The position numbers and the translations under genes were made by a program. Positions 6,613 to 8,196 of a DNA stretch of 8,196 nt are shown piece by piece (the stretch's first letter is position 1; each line of letters starts with the position of its first letter). The notes beneath the pieces are model-generated. The model made no database searches, had not been told where the DNA came from, and was given only the letters and a program-made list of their open reading frames with translations. Source of the DNA: Bacteroidota bacterium (GTDB lineage Bacteria; Bacteroidota; Bacteroidia; Chitinophagales; Chitinophagaceae); contig JAGWPI010000193.1 in assembly GCA_028877005.1 (NCBI GenBank), positions 1 to 8,196 on the forward strand, written 5' to 3'.

Positions 6613-8196
6613 ATGAGAACACTTACCCTAACTGCTATCTGCTTCTTTTTATTGATTAAGTTAACGGCTCAAATTACCCCAACACCTGCTGAAGAGCGGC
6701 TGAAAGGGCTAGAAAAAAAATTGACTTTAATACATCAATCTTCTATTAACGATATAGCATTTAGAAACATTGGTCCAAGTATTATGAGTGGTAGGGTAGT
6801 TGATTTGGCAGTTAATCCTAAAAACCCTACTCAATTTTATGTAGCATATGCTACAGGTGGCTTATGGTATACTGAAAATAACGGTCAGAGTTTTAAATCG
6901 GTTTTTGATAGTGCTGCTGTAATTACTATAGGAGCTATTGCTGTTAATTGGTTATCCGGAACAATTTGGATTGGTACCGGTGAAGTAAATAGTAGCCGCT
7001 CATCTTATGCCGGTTTAGGTATTTATAAATCGCAGAATAAAGGAAAATCTTGGCAATACTTGGGATTGCCGGAGAGCCACCACATTGGCAAAATTGTTTT
7101 ACATCCTTCTAATCCAAATATTGCATGGGTAGCAGTATTAGGACACTTATATTCACCAAACAAAGAACGTGGTGTTTATAAAACAACGGATGGTGGTAAA
7201 ACTTGGAAACAAACTTTATTTGTTAATGAAAATACCGGCGTGGTAGATATGGACATTCAAGCCAATAATCCGGCGGTATTATATGCAGCTGCATGGTATA
7301 GAACTAGAACAGCTGCTAACTTTGAAGAAAGTGGGGCTAGTAGCGGTATTTACAAAAGCACAGATGGGGGTAATTCATGGAAGTTGATAACAACCCAAGG
7401 TGCAGGTTTTCCAAATGGTAAAGGTGTAGGAAGAATAGGCTTAGCAACTGCACACCTACATCCCAATTGGGTTTATGCAGTAGTAGATAATAATTTTCAT
7501 CTGCCCGATACTGCCAAAAAAATAACTGATACTGCAAAGTATACCATCAATGATTTTAAAGATTTATCTGTGGCTAGTTTTTTGGCTTTAGATAATAAAA
7601 AATTTAATGCTTTTTTACGACAGCGCAGGAATGGTTTTCCTGAAAAATACACTGCTGAAATTATTAAAGAAAAAGTAAAAGATAATGAACTAAAGCCATC
7701 ATGTATTTGGGATTATTTAATGGATGCCAATACTGCATTATTTAATACCCCCATAATTGGATGCGAGGTTTATAGAAGTGAAGATGCAGGTAAAACTTGG
7801 ACAAAAATGAATGAAAAACAACTAAAATTATACAATACTTATGGTTATTATTTCGGAAAAATATTTGTAAGCCCATCCAATGATGATAAATTGGTTATTA
7901 CAGGTTTTGATATTGAAATGAGTAAAGATGGCGGTAAAACTTTTAAACCCATTAATAATGTATTAACGCATGCAGACCATCATGTTGCCTGGATGAGTTC
8001 ATTAAATGATGACCACATGATTATTGGTAATGATGGTGGTTGTAATATTACATATGACAATGGTCTTCATTGGTTTAAAGCTAATACACCATCTGTTGGG
8101 CAGTTTTATTCTGTTACTTTTGATATGGCTTCACCTTATAATGTATATGGTGGGCTTCAGGATAATGGTAGTTGGTTTGGGCCTTCTACCAATCAA
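6613..8196 (+). CDS. exported Asp-box (BNR)/VPS10-like beta-propeller protein, 5' part (runs off window)
   Basis: This frame is open for 528 codons from ATG 6613 to the window edge, so the C-terminus is missing; homologues are usually about 900-1,100 residues. The upstream ATG at 6602 hits a stop after four codons, which fixes the start. A signal peptide (MRTLTLTAICFFLLIKLTA, cleavage near AQ-I) indicates export. The mature protein opens with IAFRNIGPSIMSGRVVDLAV (about 49-68), the typical entry of this Bacteroidota family. Asp-box-like motifs, which are propeller turns, follow at residues 87-94 (degenerate), 140-147 (degenerate), 191-198 (TTDGGKTW), 249-256 (STDGGNSW), 389-396 (SEDAGKTW), 437-444 (SKDGGKTF) and 480-487 (TYDNGLHW). 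A charged segment at about 297-380, probably helical, interrupts the propeller. GGLQDNGSW near the edge is a further family motif. Such proteins are often called 'glycosyl hydrolase' or 'VPS10 domain protein', but no glycosidase catalytic residues can be assigned, so an enzymatic role is unsupported. It is divergent from the MORN-like gene. Confidence 0.9.
   Translation, partial: MRTLTLTAICFFLLIKLTAQITPTPAEERLKGLEKKLTLIHQSSINDIAFRNIGPSIMSGRVVDLAVNPKNPTQFYVAYATGGLWYTENNGQSFKSVFDSAAVITIGAIAVNWLSGTIWIGTGEVNSSRSSYAGLGIYKSQNKGKSWQYLGLPESHHIGKIVLHPSNPNIAWVAVLGHLYSPNKERGVYKTTDGGKTWKQTLFVNENTGVVDMDIQANNPAVLYAAAWYRTRTAANFEESGASSGIYKSTDGGNSWKLITTQGAGFPNGKGVGRIGLATAHLHPNWVYAVVDNNFHLPDTAKKITDTAKYTINDFKDLSVASFLALDNKKFNAFLRQRRNGFPEKYTAEIIKEKVKDNELKPSCIWDYLMDANTALFNTPIIGCEVYRSEDAGKTWTKMNEKQLKLYNTYGYYFGKIFVSPSNDDKLVITGFDIEMSKDGGKTFKPINNVLTHADHHVAWMSSLNDDHMIIGNDGGCNITYDNGLHWFKANTPSVGQFYSVTFDMASPYNVYGGLQDNGSWFGPSTNQ

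Noticed and set aside
7337..7537. Open frame of 66 codons on the minus strand
   Set aside because: It is opposite the Asp-box motifs of the large exported protein. Its Trp- and Leu-rich sequence reflects the antisense of those codons.

Overview
The window looks like chromosomal DNA of a low-GC member of the Bacteroidota, probably near Chitinophagaceae or Sphingobacteriia. This placement is inferred from three things: AT-rich DNA with almost no Shine-Dalgarno sequences, exported proteins of types common in that phylum (paired M16B peptidases, an Asp-box/VPS10-like protein, a MORN-like YwqK protein), and a cca/miaA neighbourhood. No mobile element, CRISPR array, rRNA or tRNA gene was seen. Apart from short intergenic gaps, none longer than about 150 bases, the whole window is coding.

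Layout. Positions 1-2059 (+ strand) hold the 3' end of a CCA tRNA nucleotidyltransferase gene, a small acidic protein of the plasmid pRiA4b ORF-3-like family, and miaA (tRNA A37 dimethylallyltransferase). Two of these three genes act in tRNA maturation. Positions 2212-5730 (+ strand) hold two exported M16 peptidase subunits. The first has the zinc site (HxxEH plus a distal Glu) but lacks the Arg/Tyr substrate-anchoring pair. The second lacks the zinc site, keeps the Arg/Tyr pair, and carries an extra C-terminal domain of about 200 residues that resembles a LolA-type half-barrel. They should work as one heteromeric periplasmic or envelope protease. A strong hairpin at 5771-5796, with a T run on one side and an A run on the other, separates this unit from the convergent gene that follows and probably terminates transcription from both sides.

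Positions 5808-6515 (- strand) encode an exported MORN-like (YwqK-type) repeat protein with a lysine-rich tail. A divergent gap of 97 bases contains a conspicuous nested inverted repeat (6535-6586) whose arms overlap plausible Bacteroidota -7 promoter elements for both directions. From 6613 to the window end (+ strand) runs the 5' part (528 codons) of a large exported Asp-box/VPS10-like beta-propeller protein.

There is no clear undescribed system. The items most worth following up are the split active site with its C-terminal domain fusion, the divergent inverted repeat, and the pRiA4b ORF-3-like protein placed between two tRNA enzymes.
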